DNA of 64,000 nucleotides, from the NCBI GenBank assembly GCA_013397935.1, contig VZRN01000792.1, positions 203,702 through 267,701 of the forward strand, in the 5' to 3' direction. This DNA comes from Dasyornis broadbenti. Lineage: Eukaryota > Chordata > Aves > Passeriformes > Dasyornithidae. The translations under genes and the position numbers were made by a program. The notes beneath the pieces were generated by a model that made no database searches, was not told the origin of the DNA, and saw only the letters and a list, made by a program, of their open reading frames with translations. Of the stretch, positions 40,701 to 55,618 are shown piece after piece (position 1 is the first letter of the stretch; each line of letters starts with the position of its first letter).

Positions 40701-43022
40701 GGGCGCACACGAGCTGCCAGCAACGAACCTACTGCTACAGCAGTGGGCTCCAAGGCAGAGGTAATGGTGGTTGGGCAGCTCCAGTTGGGAGTGGCTGAAC
40801 TATAAGGTGGTTAAGAGGACAGGTCTGCTGTTAGACCAGTGTGAGACCAGATGCTGACAACCCAGTGATTCTGCAGAGTGGGGCAATCAAGGAGCCAGCA
40901 GAGAGGCTGTAGTGTGACTCTGGAGCTGGTGTTCCCCATGTTTCCAGCGTTATCTTCCAGGTGGAATATGTAACATAGGACCAAAAAGGCGCAGCTGAGC
41001 CCCTAGAGACTTGAAGTTATCAATGGCTTGTCCAGAGCCAGCTCTCTGCTGCCATTATTCCCTATAGCTGATGATATACTCTACAGAGTACTGTATTTTA
41101 CCCTCTGTGGAGGCTTTGGCCAGTGGAGGAGCTGGAACAGGCGGATATGGAGCCAGTTTTCTTCCAGAATGACATCAATACGAGTGTATGGAATTCAGGA
41201 CAAAGGAGTCAAAACATGTAAAACAGTCTTCTTTTTATTTCACTCTCCTCTGCCTCTCCTGTATTTCAGTTCTGCCATGGCTTTCCACATACATACTTTC
41301 AGGTGAAATGTATGGACATCAGTTACAGTTATTAGCAAAACACTTTAAATGCTACTAGAACTGAATTAATTTTGCATTAAATATGCTTACCGCATGGAGT
41401 ATTGTCTATTCCCTCAATATATTTTAGGCAGGCAGCCACTTGAAAGTAGCTCTGCTAAAAACTGCTTGTCCAGTGCAATGCATTATAAACACCAAGCTTT
41501 CCCTGCATTTAGAATATCCTAGAATATTAAATGCAAAATAATGTATTAGGAGAGTTGTATGAAAACAACAGCACCCATGAGATATACCAGATGAAAACGT
41601 ATAGCGAGAAGTTATTACAGTTGATTTTTAGCTGTCATTTGTATACAAACGTACCTAATTTCCAGAGAATAACCAAAACCAGGGAAAATACAAAAGGTAA
41701 AAAAAGCCACCAAAAACATTATCTACCTTGGTTATCAAGTAGTCATATGAAACAGGTTAGTAAAAATAATGTATTCATTTTTAATCTAACATATTTCTTG
41801 ATGAGGGTTCACATGCTTTCCCAGTGTCTAAGACTGGAGGTAGCACAAACTCATAGTGTGCTTCTGGTAAGGTGGAAAATTAGGTTTATTTCAGTGTCTT
41901 CCCTTCCATTCTTGGTCTCTGAATCTTAAAGGTATCCACCATTAAAGCGGATAATCTTTAACACAAGGGAAAGGCAAGCCTGTAGCATAAAACATGTAAG
42001 AAAAGGGATTTTACCTTAATCTGCTTTCTAGATCTGATCCGCGAACAGTGCACGGCAAGGAAGAGATCAGGCCAAATAAAATAGGAAAGCACTTTGGTTG
42101 GAGGCCTTCTTATTCCTCAGGACTCAGAAAGAAATGGAAAGATTCTTGTGGAGTATGTAGGTTTAAGTTCATTTTAATGCCACTTTCCATGGCATTGTCT
42201 ATAGCAATTCACTTCTATGATTGCATTATCTAATCTGAATTGCCTTAGCACACAGAAACACACCTCAGAACTGAGGTTCCCCTGCCCCCTGCGAAGTCTG
42301 TGGAAGATGCAATCCCTCCAAACTATCTTTGGTAATTTACGACAGTAGAAAGAAGAAGGATACATGCAAGGCTCTTTCTCTTCCTTTTCTTTTATGGTGT
42401 AGAGCCTTGGCTTCAACGTTTAGGAGTTTTCTGTCTGAGGAGAGAAGCTCATTACGGAATTATCTCAATTTCTAAGTATTACAACACAGTTTCTTGCAAT
42501 CCCATTTCTTGCACATCTAACAGATATGCAGGAGTAGATCCTGCCTTTAGCTGCCTTCTGCGAGTGCTTCTGGGAAGCCACTTGCCTGGAAGGCAAAGTG
42601 AATACAAAGGTATTGGAAGATTGGCAAAATAATTTAAGAGCACAGCTGGTGAGGGAAGATGGATGTGACAAACCAGAAGACTGCAGATCCAGCTTTCAAT
42701 GAGATACATCTCTTGAGAAGCAGATATGAAGCCTTATTAAAATAAACCCAGTATACCCTCTGCTCTCTGTTTTGAACACGGTGCCAATACTGAAACTAGT
42801 TCTAAGCAAAAGTGTTGCTTTGGTCTGCATCACAGCACGGCATTGACCCTGTGCTTGGGGACAGCCATGAGATGAGCAGTGGGGCTGTGCTGGGGAAGTG
42901 ATTGCTGGATAATCTCAATCTGGGAAGAAGCAAATCAGCAGCATCTATGCTGGTGCATCACCAGGTGACTCAGACCCACCCGCACACCCAGCCCAGCCCT
43001 ATTCAACAAAATGCAAAACCAG

Positions 43023-43043
43023 TGCCATTGAGAAGCAATGGCA
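43023..43043. repeat. short inverted repeat (8-bp arms)
   Basis: TGCCATTG and CAATGGCA flank AGAAG. A minor potential hairpin without assigned function. Confidence 0.7.
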
Positions 43044-45764
43044 TCACAGTCCTATGAGCCACTGCCATGTTTCTGTAACTTTGGAATGGATACAGGCAGT
43101 ATTAGGACACAGACAGTGCCACCAGTACAGGTTATCTGCTGAATTTCTTCTGCTCTTGTCCCAGTACTCTCTTCTCTCCAACCTGGAGACCCACCTGATC
43201 CACCTCTCAAGCTTTATTGCTCCCTTGTTACTGACTATTATTCTTTGTAGTACATGTATTTTCTAGTTTCTGCCTGAGGGTAGTTTCTCCCTCACCCTCT
43301 CTCTGTATGGTGACAATTCATTGCTCCTTCATCATGGTGGATCCTTCCTCACTTCAGGTACCCGCAGATCCCGCTCCTCCTAACGTCCTGCTTCTTTTTC
43401 TTTCATCAAAAGCCATCAACACATCCTGCTATTTTTTTTATCTTCTTCCAGAAGTGAGGAGGGGGTGGAAAATGGTATGAGAGGAGGGGATTTGTTACAG
43501 TACAGCAATTTTGTTTTCTTCCTTCACCGGAAAATGAAGAGCAAGCAGAGCAGGAGCTGCAGCAACAGTGGCGTAGGGAAGAAAAAGGGAGTCACAGCTG
43601 CCTACCCAGATGCTACAGTGATATCAGGAGGTACTTTAGTAAATGTATATAATAAACAATTTTCACAATAGTCAAAAGAATACACTTCTACAAAACAATA
43701 ACAAAGAGATAACAGTGAGCACTGAGACAGCCTGTGGCAATGGGCACTGTTGTATGGTTAATAATAGCTCTGCTATGAATAAAATTAGCAGGCTAGTCTC
43801 CAGGCAGTAAAATGAAAGAATAATTAAAGAAATAAACCCTTTCAGAATTAGAGAGAAGTGCTTAGTTGGGCTATAAATTTGATGACTTAAACTTTCCTCA
43901 AGAAATAACCCCCCCACTTTTAGAATGCATAACATTTTTTAATGTCTTTTTTTCCCCCTGAAAATCTGCTGAAAACTCATAAAATATTGCTTTTCAATTA
44001 ATCAATTAATTAATTTATTTACACTATAGTCATCTCAATTCCTTCATTTGGATGGTGCAAAGAAGTGCCATTATTAAAATGTTGGAGGATGCTCATGATT
44101 CTTAGTAGTTATAATCTAGACCAAGCCTAGAAATCTTTCAACATTAAACTTGAGGCCCAAGAGATCTTTTTTTTTTTTTTAATTTACTCTTCAAGTAAAT
44201 TAACAATATATATTTACATTTTAAAAGAGTTGCTAATTTTACTTTAAATAGACTCAATAGTCAGTGAAAAATCTTGTCTTACCATGACCTACCACTTGAA
44301 TTTGGATCTATGCTAGATAAGTATTTTGGTCACATGTCTTATATGTGTTGGAATATCCATATTATTAGATGAGCTAAGCATGATTTTTGAGTAGGTATCT
44401 TTCATTAGACTTAATTATTCATAATGGAAACTGAAGCTGAAGTGACTAGGCCACTTGTCACTCAGAAAGGCTTTGGCAGAGACAGACACATCAGACAATC
44501 CCTTACACAACTTAGTTTCCATTGCAGTGAGAGAATACAGCTGAAAAATTTTAATCAGACTTTCTTTCAGTTCTTTCAGTTTTCTGATTGAGACCATCTT
44601 TCACTAAGAAACAATTTTTTTTTTTAAAGTACTTTTAGGCAAGCAGTAAGGGAAGGAGGATATTAAGACATTTTTCTAACTCATGCTGCAATACTTTCAA
44701 AGTAGTTATATCCTGCTCTTATTATGTGCTTTTTATTGAAGACAGTTACCATTTTCATGTACACTTTGGAATCAATATGTTTGTGGTACACTTGACTGGA
44801 AGAATATATAGGAAAACTGATCCCAATGAGCTGCCAAAGGAGCCATAATGTACTACAGGGCATTGCATTATATTGCTTCTTAGGCTTATTGAGACCACTG
44901 GAATTCAGTGTGGTACAGAACTTTTTAATTGACAGTCTTCTGTAGTTTTAGCAAGGTATTTCTAGAGGTTCATTTATCACCCAAACTGAGATGTAGTTTA
45001 ACTTTGGGGCTTCCTGCCTCTTTCTTTCTTGCAACAAACCTGCAGCACACCAGGTCAATGTGCCCGATGTCTGTATGAGGCAAATCCTTTTTTCTTGTGA
45101 TAAATTTTACCTGGCCTCCTGTCACTGGAGCCATTAAAAATTATTGGCTGAAGCTGTGAAGCTGTGTTGTGTTTAAAATTAGTAAGTTTGGCCCACAGTA
45201 TTAAAAACAAACAGATTAAGACCAAAGTAAGTATCACTTAGTTGATTTTGTTATTCACTTCTAAATAATATTGCTAAAAATTATTAAAAGTATCCTAGTG
45301 CTTTAGCAGACTGCTATTATTCAAAGAGTACTTTGATGCTTTATTCTCCACAGTCCTGTCCTCAGAGCATTCCTGAGATAGAAACCATCATGAAGAGAAC
45401 TGCTTCTTAATGCACAAAATAGTTATTTATATTATACTATCTACAGCAATTTATTCACTGCAAACACCATTACACAGTGTATGATCACAGCATGCCGAGT
45501 ATTCACAATGAGATTTTAAAAATGGCAATTTTGTTAAGTATTCTCTGTTTTGTTCAGCTGAAGAAAATTACATAAAACCCTTCACAGAAGGCTTGCCTTG
45601 CTCAGAGTAGGAAACAATCATTCACCTCCCATTACACATCTATGTGCTCAATTCCCTTTTGCCACATCTTTTGTTTCTTTTTCTCTTAAAGTAATACCAG
45701 TAACTGAAATTCCAGCCCTTTTAAGCCACCAGAAATTGACTGTATAGTTTAAAAAAAAAAAAAA

Positions 45765-45800
45765 NNNNNNNNNNNNNNNNNNNNNNNNNNNNNNNNNNNN
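45765..45800. other. assembly gap (36 N)
   Basis: A run of N directly follows a 14-A homopolymer (45751-45764), the same arrangement as the first gap. Confidence 1.
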
Positions 45801-47639
45801 ATCTTTCATCCTGATTTGCCTGTATGGGAAATTATTTCAAGAATGATTTGTAGCCCTATTTTAGTAAAAGAGAAAACCGCTAGAAACCAGGAATGAAAAA
45901 CACTACAGAGGAATGAATAGACTGTCCTGGGACCTTCTAACATGACCTCCAACCTTGCAAATTGCCAAGTGATATTATTTCCATGTTTCTCCTAATTTGC
46001 TTTTCCTTGAGTTTTTTTCTTTCGCAGGATTGTAATTAATTTTTCAAAATGTAACTACTTTTTAATTTCACACTTTCCTTTGCTGACAACAGTTGTAATT
46101 TACCATTATCTTTTCTTTAAGTTAATCAGAATCCATGACATGCAACAGTGGGGTGGCACCACCAGGCACTGTATTTTTAAATTTCAAACCTAATTTAAAA
46201 GGATGAGGTGACTAAGTGCAGACAGATAACACAAAAACCCCAGAGCAGCTGGAAGATTTAAGAGGTGTAGTAGGGAAGAAAGCATTCTTTAAAACAGCAT
46301 TGACTTTTTAGTTTCTGTGGAAACCTTAGAGGCAATGCAGGAGAGAGAGGTAGGACTAAAGCAGACAAGCTCAAACATACTAGAAAGACTTCTCATGAAT
46401 GTGTAGAACACACTGAAAGCTTTGGATTTGAAATGCATTTGATATGTTGATTTGATCACTTATAAAAAAAAATGATGGCAAGTTCTCGCTTTTTATCAGA
46501 AATGATGAAAAATGACAAAAAAGTCACACACAATGTATTAGTGATGAATGGATCCACTGAACTTCAACTAACATGCCCTTCACTTTGAGATACTGGACTG
46601 CTGATTTCATGTAAGAAATTTTTAAAGTCTTACCCAAAAGACATCTTTACACTGTCTTACTTTTAAAAATATAAATGTAAAGATATTCTGCAGTAGTCAG
46701 ACATTTCAGTAACTGAGAATGATTTATACAGGATTATTTCTAATATACATACATACACATTTGCTGATTATTATGAATACTACAAACAAGGCAGTAGTAT
46801 TGTTCAGGGTCTGCATATTCTCTGTTCCTCAGAAAGCTGGTCTTCTAGCTGGTCCACTAGACACTGAAACTTTCCCTAATTTGGAAATGGTTTATCCAAT
46901 TGATTTGTTCAAGACTGTAATCTTTAATAGTCCTGTCTGCAGGCAGTTGTCTAAATAAGAGCCTAGAAATTTAGAAATCTTATGCAACAAGATAATTTTG
47001 CAACTTTTTTCCCTGAAGGGGCCTGATTCTGAGACTTCCTTTTGTGACACTTTAGAGACTTCAGTTTTTACACTTAAGTTGTAAAACTATTTTAAAATAT
47101 TAATGAGGAGAAGCAATGAGAAGCAAATTTAAAGAAGAGAGTATTTACAGTTTATCTCAAACATACAATACAGCTGTGTAACCAACAAGTCTGCTTGTGT
47201 GCATTTTGTAAACAGAGGAACAGGCTTAGATACAGACCCCCTCATTTCAGTGGGAGATTCATACATGCTTACACGTGAAATGCTTGTTTACACAAGGAAA
47301 CAACTCTTTATTGTGGCACAGATTAACTAACATGATGTTAAACACATTATAAAACAAGTCATTTCCTCCTGAGTAAACAAGCCTATAAAGCCAACAGGCA
47401 CAGAAATAGGAAATTTGATTCTGAAATCCATATACTTCAAAAGCAGATTCCTTTTATTTAGTCAATTTAGTTTAGAGGCTGTCTTATTTCTCCAGATCTC
47501 TGGTAAACAGAAGAAAACACCCTTGGAAATTGCTGGCAAACGGACACGTTTTCACAACCTTTTCCCTTCATTTGAAATTATTCTCTTACTTCAAACGTGG
47601 AGAACAGCCAGAGGTCCAAGGTGAAAGAAACCTTAAAAT

Positions 47640-47660
47640 GTCTCAACCCTTGGTTGAGAC
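47640..47660. repeat. hairpin-forming inverted repeat (9-bp arms, 3-nt loop)
   Basis: GTCTCAACC, then CTT, then GGTTGAGAC: a perfect 9-bp stem with a 3-nt loop. No function can be assigned. Confidence 0.8.
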
Positions 47661-50600
47661 TGATTGCCCTCACTGCAGCCCACGCTCTGACTTGTCAGAA
47701 AAAACCCACCATTTACAGGCAATTTTCTTAGCAGTGTCAGAGGTATGAACACTTCACACCACTTGACTCCCTAGTCAAAATGAACAGGGATGTGGCAGAT
47801 TCAGACTGGAACCCAAGAATGTGGCTTCTTCTAAGTCAACAGAATATTAAGACTTTTTAATGTCTCTGGGATGAGGAGACTTTTCTGGATGCATTACAGG
47901 GTAAACAGAAAATAAAATATAAAGGAATTTCTTGTTTTTCTATCAGCATAATTTTCTCCTAGAATCTTTTGGAAGAGTCTTTAGGGCTAAGGTTAGAAAG
48001 GGGCTTACATAGGAACAAGTCTTCTGCTTGGAAATGGCTGGAATCCTCTCAAAATCATACCTGGAGTTACCAAGTGAACGTGTTACAACAGTCCCAAAAA
48101 TGGTTATACCACAGACTTCACTGTAAGAACAGGATTGTTTTTAATGTGTTTTTCAGTAAAAGGGAGCTTATCTGGGACAAGTGAGACTACATTCTTCTCA
48201 GTATACACACCTCCACCGTGCTCCATGGACCAGAACTTGTGATTAGAAAACCATTCCCTATAAATGGTTTTGTTTCATCCCTGCCTGTATTTAAAAGCAG
48301 GATTGAAAACTGGAAAGCAATTCTGGGAAGAATGATGGCAAAATTGGTTTAATAAAAGAACATTTGTTTGTCATTTAAAGGTCACAATGAAAGGGTATGG
48401 CTGGAAGGAGAAGTCCTCTGCCTCAGTTCTCAGGATGGGAAGGCAAACAGCCAGTCTGTAGGGACCTGCTGGTGAAAGCAGTCTTCACCTTAGAGCTGGA
48501 GTTGAGAAACTCCAAACTCTGTAAAATTCCTCCCAGTGTTTCAGGTGACACTTCCACTACTTTCATGGCCTCACACATGATCTACATGAGAAATGACACC
48601 TTATCTAATAAAGAAACAACGTTTCTAATTAGTAAGATGGAACCAGCATTCTAATCTGTAAGTCATAATCAATGACTCTGTCACAGAAGAATTAAATGTC
48701 ACATATATAAGACAGGGTTTTTTATAACCACTGCATATGTTCCCTACATCAAGATAAAATACCAACAACAGTTGAAATTGCCATTATAATTTCCTTGGCA
48801 ATGACAACTTGGAATCCTTACTCACACAGATGTTTTTTGCATGATAAAAATTACATTTGTGTTGTTTTCTTTCCCATTTTCAGTTCCAGCTCATCTCCTT
48901 GGCTCAGCTGCCAAGTGATACCTTCTCTCATCATTGTTTATTTACTTGCAATATTACTGGTTGTCTGCACTAAGTGACAAACAGCTGGTCCTTGAGTCAG
49001 AACTACCACCACGAGGAGAACCCCAGAACACTACACTAGTCATGCAAAAATTCACAATGCAAAAGTAACATGTGGCTTAATCTATAAACACTAGAGTTAT
49101 ATTACTTCTCTTTATCATGTGCTACTGCTTATCTTTATTATCCTAATCACGCTTGCTTAAATCTTGTGTATTCAGAGCAAACAGCTGGAGCAAATGGCTA
49201 TGAGCTACAGAAGTGCTCATCTTGTCGTCGTCTCTGGTTCAGCCCTAGCCTAGATGGCTCCTGTCCAAGCTGTTTGTGCTTGGAGACTCTTTGGTGGTCT
49301 GCATCTAATGAACAGATTTTCTTACAAATCCATCTCTCAGTGGACAAACATCCCAAGGCATAAGAATATCACTGCTGATTCCAGCCTTGTTGGCAATGGC
49401 TGGAGGAGAAAATACTCTGGCTGCATGTGCCAGGTGTTGGTTGAGGCCCTGAGAATGCCACAGGAACCCATGCCAGACAGCTGTCTGTCTTTACTGGTTA
49501 TTCACCCATTAATTAGGAATGTATCTATACTAATTGCTGTAACGATCAGTCAGGTACTCTTCAGAAAACACCATGCTTGGTGTAAGAGCTTTAACAGAAA
49601 AATGCCCTGCTCTCTATTTTCTAACACATAGGGAAGGCATGGCAGAGACAATTCAAGACATATACTGTTTAAATAACTTGGATATGATCAAAGTCAGCAA
49701 TGGTTCATCTGTACTGCTTGAATTTAGTAGAAACCCAGCTGCCTGAGAAGGACTTAAAATTTACCACTTTACGTATTAAGAGGAAAAAGTGTTCCTCTGT
49801 CAGATCATACTGAATCACAACAGTGTGCATATGTATTCTTGTCACAGTTTCTGCACTTTTACTGTTTTTGATGCCTTCAGAATAATCTTTTTTAAAAATT
49901 AATGTACTTGCCAACTGTATGTTCTGGAAGGGAGAGCAGCTGTTTCCTCACAACTGTATGCATAGCCTTTTGAAGAAAATTTTGTTTATTAATAGTAATC
50001 TGTATTTCATAGCTTCTCAATTTCTTAGATAATAGGGTAAAACATAATTTTCCCTTCATATTCTCTGCATACTGAAGAGACAGATGCAATTGCAAGAGAC
50101 TACTTATGCTGAGGGCAAAACTTCGTACTGCTTAATGTGACTTAATGACTAAAAAATGTGTATCATTTAGAGATGACATCGAGCACTCTGCTAAGTCGTT
50201 ATTATTATGGTCAATGAGTATTCTTCCCTGCCAGTTACTAAAAGGATTTGGAATTAAATCTGTTTTTATTTTACTTGTTCAAGTAGACACACTGAAAGCA
50301 ACTGAGCTACCCACGTAAGTAACGCAAATGGGATTTAGTCTTTATTCGCAATCTTTTTCTAAACAGAAGCTCACATATAACAATATCTTTATTAACTTGA
50401 AACACAGAACTGGAAGAAAGGGAAAAAAACTCCGGACTGAAGAAAGGCTATTTTACAGCTACATAGACATGTAAACACCTCCAGGAACTTTGCTTAATAA
50501 GGCCAGCTACTTTCAGCTATCACTCCACCGCCCGTGACAATCTTTGCATGAAAGCATTTCTTTCTCCCCCAGGCAACACTATCAAGTTAGTGCAGTTCCT

Positions 50601-53600
50601 TTGCAATACATAAATGCTGTACTTAAAATTAAATGTATAGCATATGGAGGACTGGAGCTGTGCTCTGGAAAGCACCCACCTCACCCACCAAAAGACACTC
50701 GGGTACAGAAACAAACATTCCCATGAAATGTAGTAAATGTAACCAGGAAACTGTCAGAATACAGAAATTTCCTGCAGATTTTAACTCATATCAAGACACA
50801 CTCTTGTGCAGAAGATACCACAGGGTCCACAACTGATCTTGAATAATCTCAAAACATGATGTACACAATGAAGTCAACTCAGCAGTGTTTAACACATGAC
50901 CTCTTTCCCTCATGGATTATATTACTCGGCTTTTCCTAATGATACTGAATTGATTTACATGTTAATTTACCAATCTAGGTATATCAAACCCCAAAACAGA
51001 GAAGTTGTGACACAGAACTTTCCTGGGAAATGAAGGCTCAGTTCTGTATACTCAGATGTTGATCTTGATTTCAGTGATACCAGGGATAAAAACTCTCACT
51101 GACTTCAATATAATGCACAAAAGAGAGCACTTACAAACCACTTATAAGGACATAAAATGTGCATGATGTTGTGCCTGTAATTTTAAAATCACCTATTTTT
51201 AACGAGTCTTGTGAAAAAAAGAAGTCTTGTGTATATAATTGTACATTCAAATTTATGTTGACCCACTTTAAATTGTTTTCAGTTTATCATGTTAGGAAAA
51301 ATATTCTAAAACTGTAACCTCAGATGATCAAAAAACCCCCACCCTTCAAAATCAAAAAGCAGCGTATGGTGGTTTGGTCTCTGAAACCACCAAGCTTTGA
51401 TCAAGGCTTTTTTGTTACAGCAATATTTCAGAATCACATGAAAATATGAACCAAACTTGTTGGTTGACTTCCATTCTTACCACTTTTGAGGGAGTTTGTG
51501 TTTGTGCAGAATGATTTAAATACAACTCTCTGAAATTCAGAACTGAAATCTCTGTTCCTGTGTGAAATAAGAGAACTCAGTAACTTGGGAAGTCTATTAA
51601 CTTGTTTGATAAATCTAGATGTATTACGTATTCAGTGCACATTTCTTCATGAGTTAATACTCCCTATTTAAATAATATTTCTATTTTCATTTGCATTTTT
51701 ACAATTATTTTCAAGTAATTTTATCACTAATAGGGATTATTGTTGGATTCAGGACTGAAATCTTACTACAATATAAAAAAAAGGAAACACTTTTACAGGA
51801 ATATTTTCTCGGCAGAGGTAAAAGATCAAACAGAGTAGCATTAGACATTAGAAAATGAATTAGTAAACCGAAGGAAAGATAATCAGTCTGGTTTCAAGGT
51901 TAACTTTCTGTTCTTTAGTGCAGTGAGGTTTTTTTTCTTTTTTTTAACTTCTAAGAGCATGCCAATTCCATGTTAAAGCTTGCTGTGCTACTTCAGCAGA
52001 AACTACACAAGTAGACAAAATTGCAAAGAATCACACCACCTTACAGAAACCCACATCTGCCCCTCAGTCACTCCCTCTGAAAAAATCCAGAGCAAAGAAA
52101 TACCCTTTCTTTTGAAAATCAGTAAACTGAGGTCCTGGCAAACTGACAGGTAAAGTATATTTATCTTCCACAAAAACATGATTGTGTGAATAAGAGGTGC
52201 TCCCAAATGTGAGCAGTCAGCTGCCTCCCTGGATGTGACTGTAAATACTGTGTTTAAATACAGAATCATAATATTTACAAATAGAAATTACACACAGCAT
52301 GTCCTTCAAAATCTCTCTGCCATAGTCTAGAGGTTTTTGTGGTAAACTAGCATAAACAGTGGGTAATAAAAGTGGTTTAAAAATAATTTTAGATTTTGAA
52401 AATGAAGCAGTATTAGCAACAACCACTGCTCTTGTGTTGAGACTGCTGTCTTATTTAATTCCTTACTTTGACTTCATAAACCAAAGAAATATATTTTACT
52501 TCACAGATTGAGGAAAATCTGCGAATATCAATGTTTTACACTTTGCAATCTTTGGAGAGTTTATCTAAAATGTCCCTACACCTTATTGTATGAATAACTT
52601 TATGTCTGAACTTCCATACATTTAAAAAAATGATAAGAGAGATTTAATTTGGCAAGTGCCACAAATACAATTTAAATTCATGTTTTTCAACTTAGGCAAA
52701 TTAGGATTCCCCAATGATGTTACTTAAAAGTTTTGTATTGACATAGCTCAAAAAATTCAGATCCTTTTTTCCATCCCTTTTCATATCTGTTTTCCTATAA
52801 TAGCCTCAAGAATTTTTCATTTGTCAGCTATAAAACATTATAGTTATTCATTACATATGGCATTGGCATACTTGTTATAGCTACCTAGAGTACATTTCAA
52901 TACCAGAATACGTTTCTCAGTTTAATACACTACTAATGAATCAAATAAAATCCAAGTGGTTTGGGGCTTCAGCTGACACAAACTTATTACCCCTGTAATA
53001 ACATCATGAGCAGAAGTGGCTCCATGTTCGGGAGGTTGCAGTGAGACTCACCACAATATTCTTGCTCTGTTATTTATAATTACTTCCAAATCTCAGAAAA
53101 TGTATTTACACGTACCTCGGAAATTATTTTTTCAGGGGAGGTCATGTTATGCTGGCCACCACAGATGCCCAAAAATCAACATCCAAAAAATGTGTATTCT
53201 CATACACATCCACAATTATTGTTCTGGCATTTTAAACACAGTACTTTGCTTCATTAAAATACTTCGCATCAGTCCTCCTCACCAGAGACTGACCCAGAAC
53301 CAGAAACTCCTGACTGAGGAGTGGGGGCGGGCAGCCGTTCCCTTGCCAAATACATTTTCAAATCCTTTACCAACCCACGTTGAAGACATTCTTCATCCAT
53401 TCAATAACACTTCTTATACAGACACACGGAAGAAAAAAGAGAAACATTCGGAGCAACGCTTAGTTCGTTGCTGTGGGCTTCCCACACAAGGAAAAAGAAC
53501 TGGACTTGAGAGGTGAAGGAATAGTTTTATGAATTTATTTCTCTGCAGTCACACGTAGCACAGCTGGCAGTCACTGCTCTACAATATTTAAAACTTAATA

Positions 53601-55159
53601 ACATGTTGCTGCAAATACTTTCTATGGGATGACGCCAATGAAAATATTCACAGAACTATAAAGAGGAGCCATTAATTATCTTCAGGTCTTAACCAAATGC
53701 TAGGACCTAGCACTAAAAATACATAGGTGAACAACAGTATTTTGTGCGCATGAAGCTACTTAAGGACATAAGATGCTCACTTACCCACGCTTCCAAGAAG
53801 CACCCTACTATTTTTGACAGCAAAATGAAGAGTTATATTCTAGGAATTGAAATAAATTTCTTTTATAGCATTATTTTTCAGTCAGTACACTACCTGGAGG
53901 CACTAATAAGGAAGGCCTATTTAGTTCTCAATTACTCAAGGATGGCATATTTCAGAACAAGCCCGAAGAGTTTCATTTTGGATTTTTAAGGGGTATTTTC
54001 GCTTTTTGTGGTTACAGAGCATGTGGTAAGTATCCACAGCAGGCACAGAATACAAGACTTGTTATCAGCTCAGAGAAATGTTATAATCAGGTTTTCATTT
54101 GCTCAGCAGAAGCTCAAAACCAGGATGTCTTGTGTTGAACATCTGTACCGGCTGTAGCTCCTCACACCACACCTTAGTGTGCTGGTGGTTGCCTGTCCTA
54201 ATTGACTCTTTTTAACTATAGAAGTAGGTTCAGTCTCGCTGCAATACATCTTGCAGGGAGAGGAAAATGAGAAAACCAACTGTGGTACCTTTAATGAGTA
54301 GAATACTTCAGCACATATTCAGATGCACTGCTTATAAGGAATTTATTTACTTTAAGCTGGGGAAGCAAAATCTCTGTCAATGGGTAGAATAAACACTATT
54401 TAGAGTGGAACCATTTGTAATATACTTTAATTGGCAATTTTCCCTTGATGACTAATGTAACATCTTTCATACGAGGATTCTGCCGCTCTGTGATTTTCTG
54501 TCCGTTATATTAAGAGATATGAAAACTGATGCACAAAATACATTCTCTTAATAACAGAGCTTAGAATAATACATCCATTATCACAGGGATCACATTTGTT
54601 TTCTGTAACCACATGAATGCAACCAGAGCAAGAAAGTAAGGCAAAATACCACAAAAAAATTCAGCATATTTGTCTCAGAACACAAGGCAATATGAAATAT
54701 GAATTAAAGGTAACTTCACACAAATTAAGGAACAATCTTCTTTTGAATAGTAGAAGATACTTGACAATTAAAGAACTGTGTTTGCACTTTTAACATTTCT
54801 TCTTTATAAAGGTATGTCAGGAACTTCAGTCAACAAAGAAAGAATTGCATATGTTTTGGTAGGATACACAGTGGCTTGCAGAATAGACAGACTGACAATG
54901 CCAAAAAGCCACCAAGGCTGTCTTTCAAAGGGACAGGTGAAGGAGTTCTGCACAAATTTAATTTGCTCCAGGGAAAAGGTAATCTGAAATGATGAAGTAA
55001 AGTTGACTGGGTGTATCCAGGGGCTGGAACGTACTCTCATAGAAAACGGCTGGATGTTGCTAAGATGAATTTTTGTTGTTTACTACACAGTTTAAAGTAA
55101 CTGGGAAGTCTGCTGAAGGAAGTTTTAATTCCTTATATTTTAAAAATGCTTTTATATGC

Positions 55160-55618
55160 TCTTTTCTTCTTCCTTAAATTGGGCAGTACCTGTCCCTTGA
55201 GGGTCTGTACTGGGACCAATACTATTTGATATCTTCTCTGCTGATACAGACAGCGAAACTGAGCGCACCCTCAGCAGGTCTGTGGATGGCACCAAGCTGA
55301 GGGGTGCAGATGATTTGTTTGAGGGAAGGGATGCCATTCAGAGGAACCTTGACAGGCAATGGTTTTAAACTGAAAGAGGTTAAATATAGATTCGATATAA
55401 TGAAAAATACTTTTTAAGAGGGTGCTGAGACACTGGAAATGTTGTCCAGAGAAGTTGCCAATGCCCCATCTCTGAAGCGTTCAAGGTCAGGTTGGATGGG
55501 GCACTGAGCAACCTCATCTGATGAAAGATGGCCCTGCCCATGCACCTAGTTGGACTAGATGATCTTTAGAGGTCCCTTTCAACCCAAATTATCCTGTGGT
55601 TCTATGAGTCTATCATGT
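55160..55618 (+). mobile_element. CR1 LINE copy, 5'-truncated and internally deleted
   Basis: The 5' part encodes a decayed CR1 reverse-transcriptase segment: GSVLGPILFDIF from 55201, then TLSRSVDGTKL. The catalytic FADD-type motif has become SVDG (55279-55290). An in-frame TGA lies just upstream (55198-55200) and a TAA follows at 55366-55368. After GRDAIQRNLDRQ the sequence jumps at about 55357 directly to the C-terminal and 3' region (GGTTTTAAACTGAAAGAGGT), skipping several hundred bases expected between them. The 3' end carries the usual GTTGGACTAGATGATCTTTA landmark and ATTCTATG-like octamers. It is not able to move by itself. Confidence 0.92.

Noticed and set aside
51080..51112. Sequence reminiscent of a widespread amniote repeat phrase (ACTCTCACTGACTTCAAT)
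   Set aside because: Too short and isolated to assign to any family.
53016..53516. 166-codon plus-strand ORF and an Alu-like phrase GGGAGGTTGCAGTGAG
   Set aside because: No domain is recognisable in the ORF. The Alu-like match is about 16 bp with no flanking similarity, and Alu is restricted to primates; coincidence.
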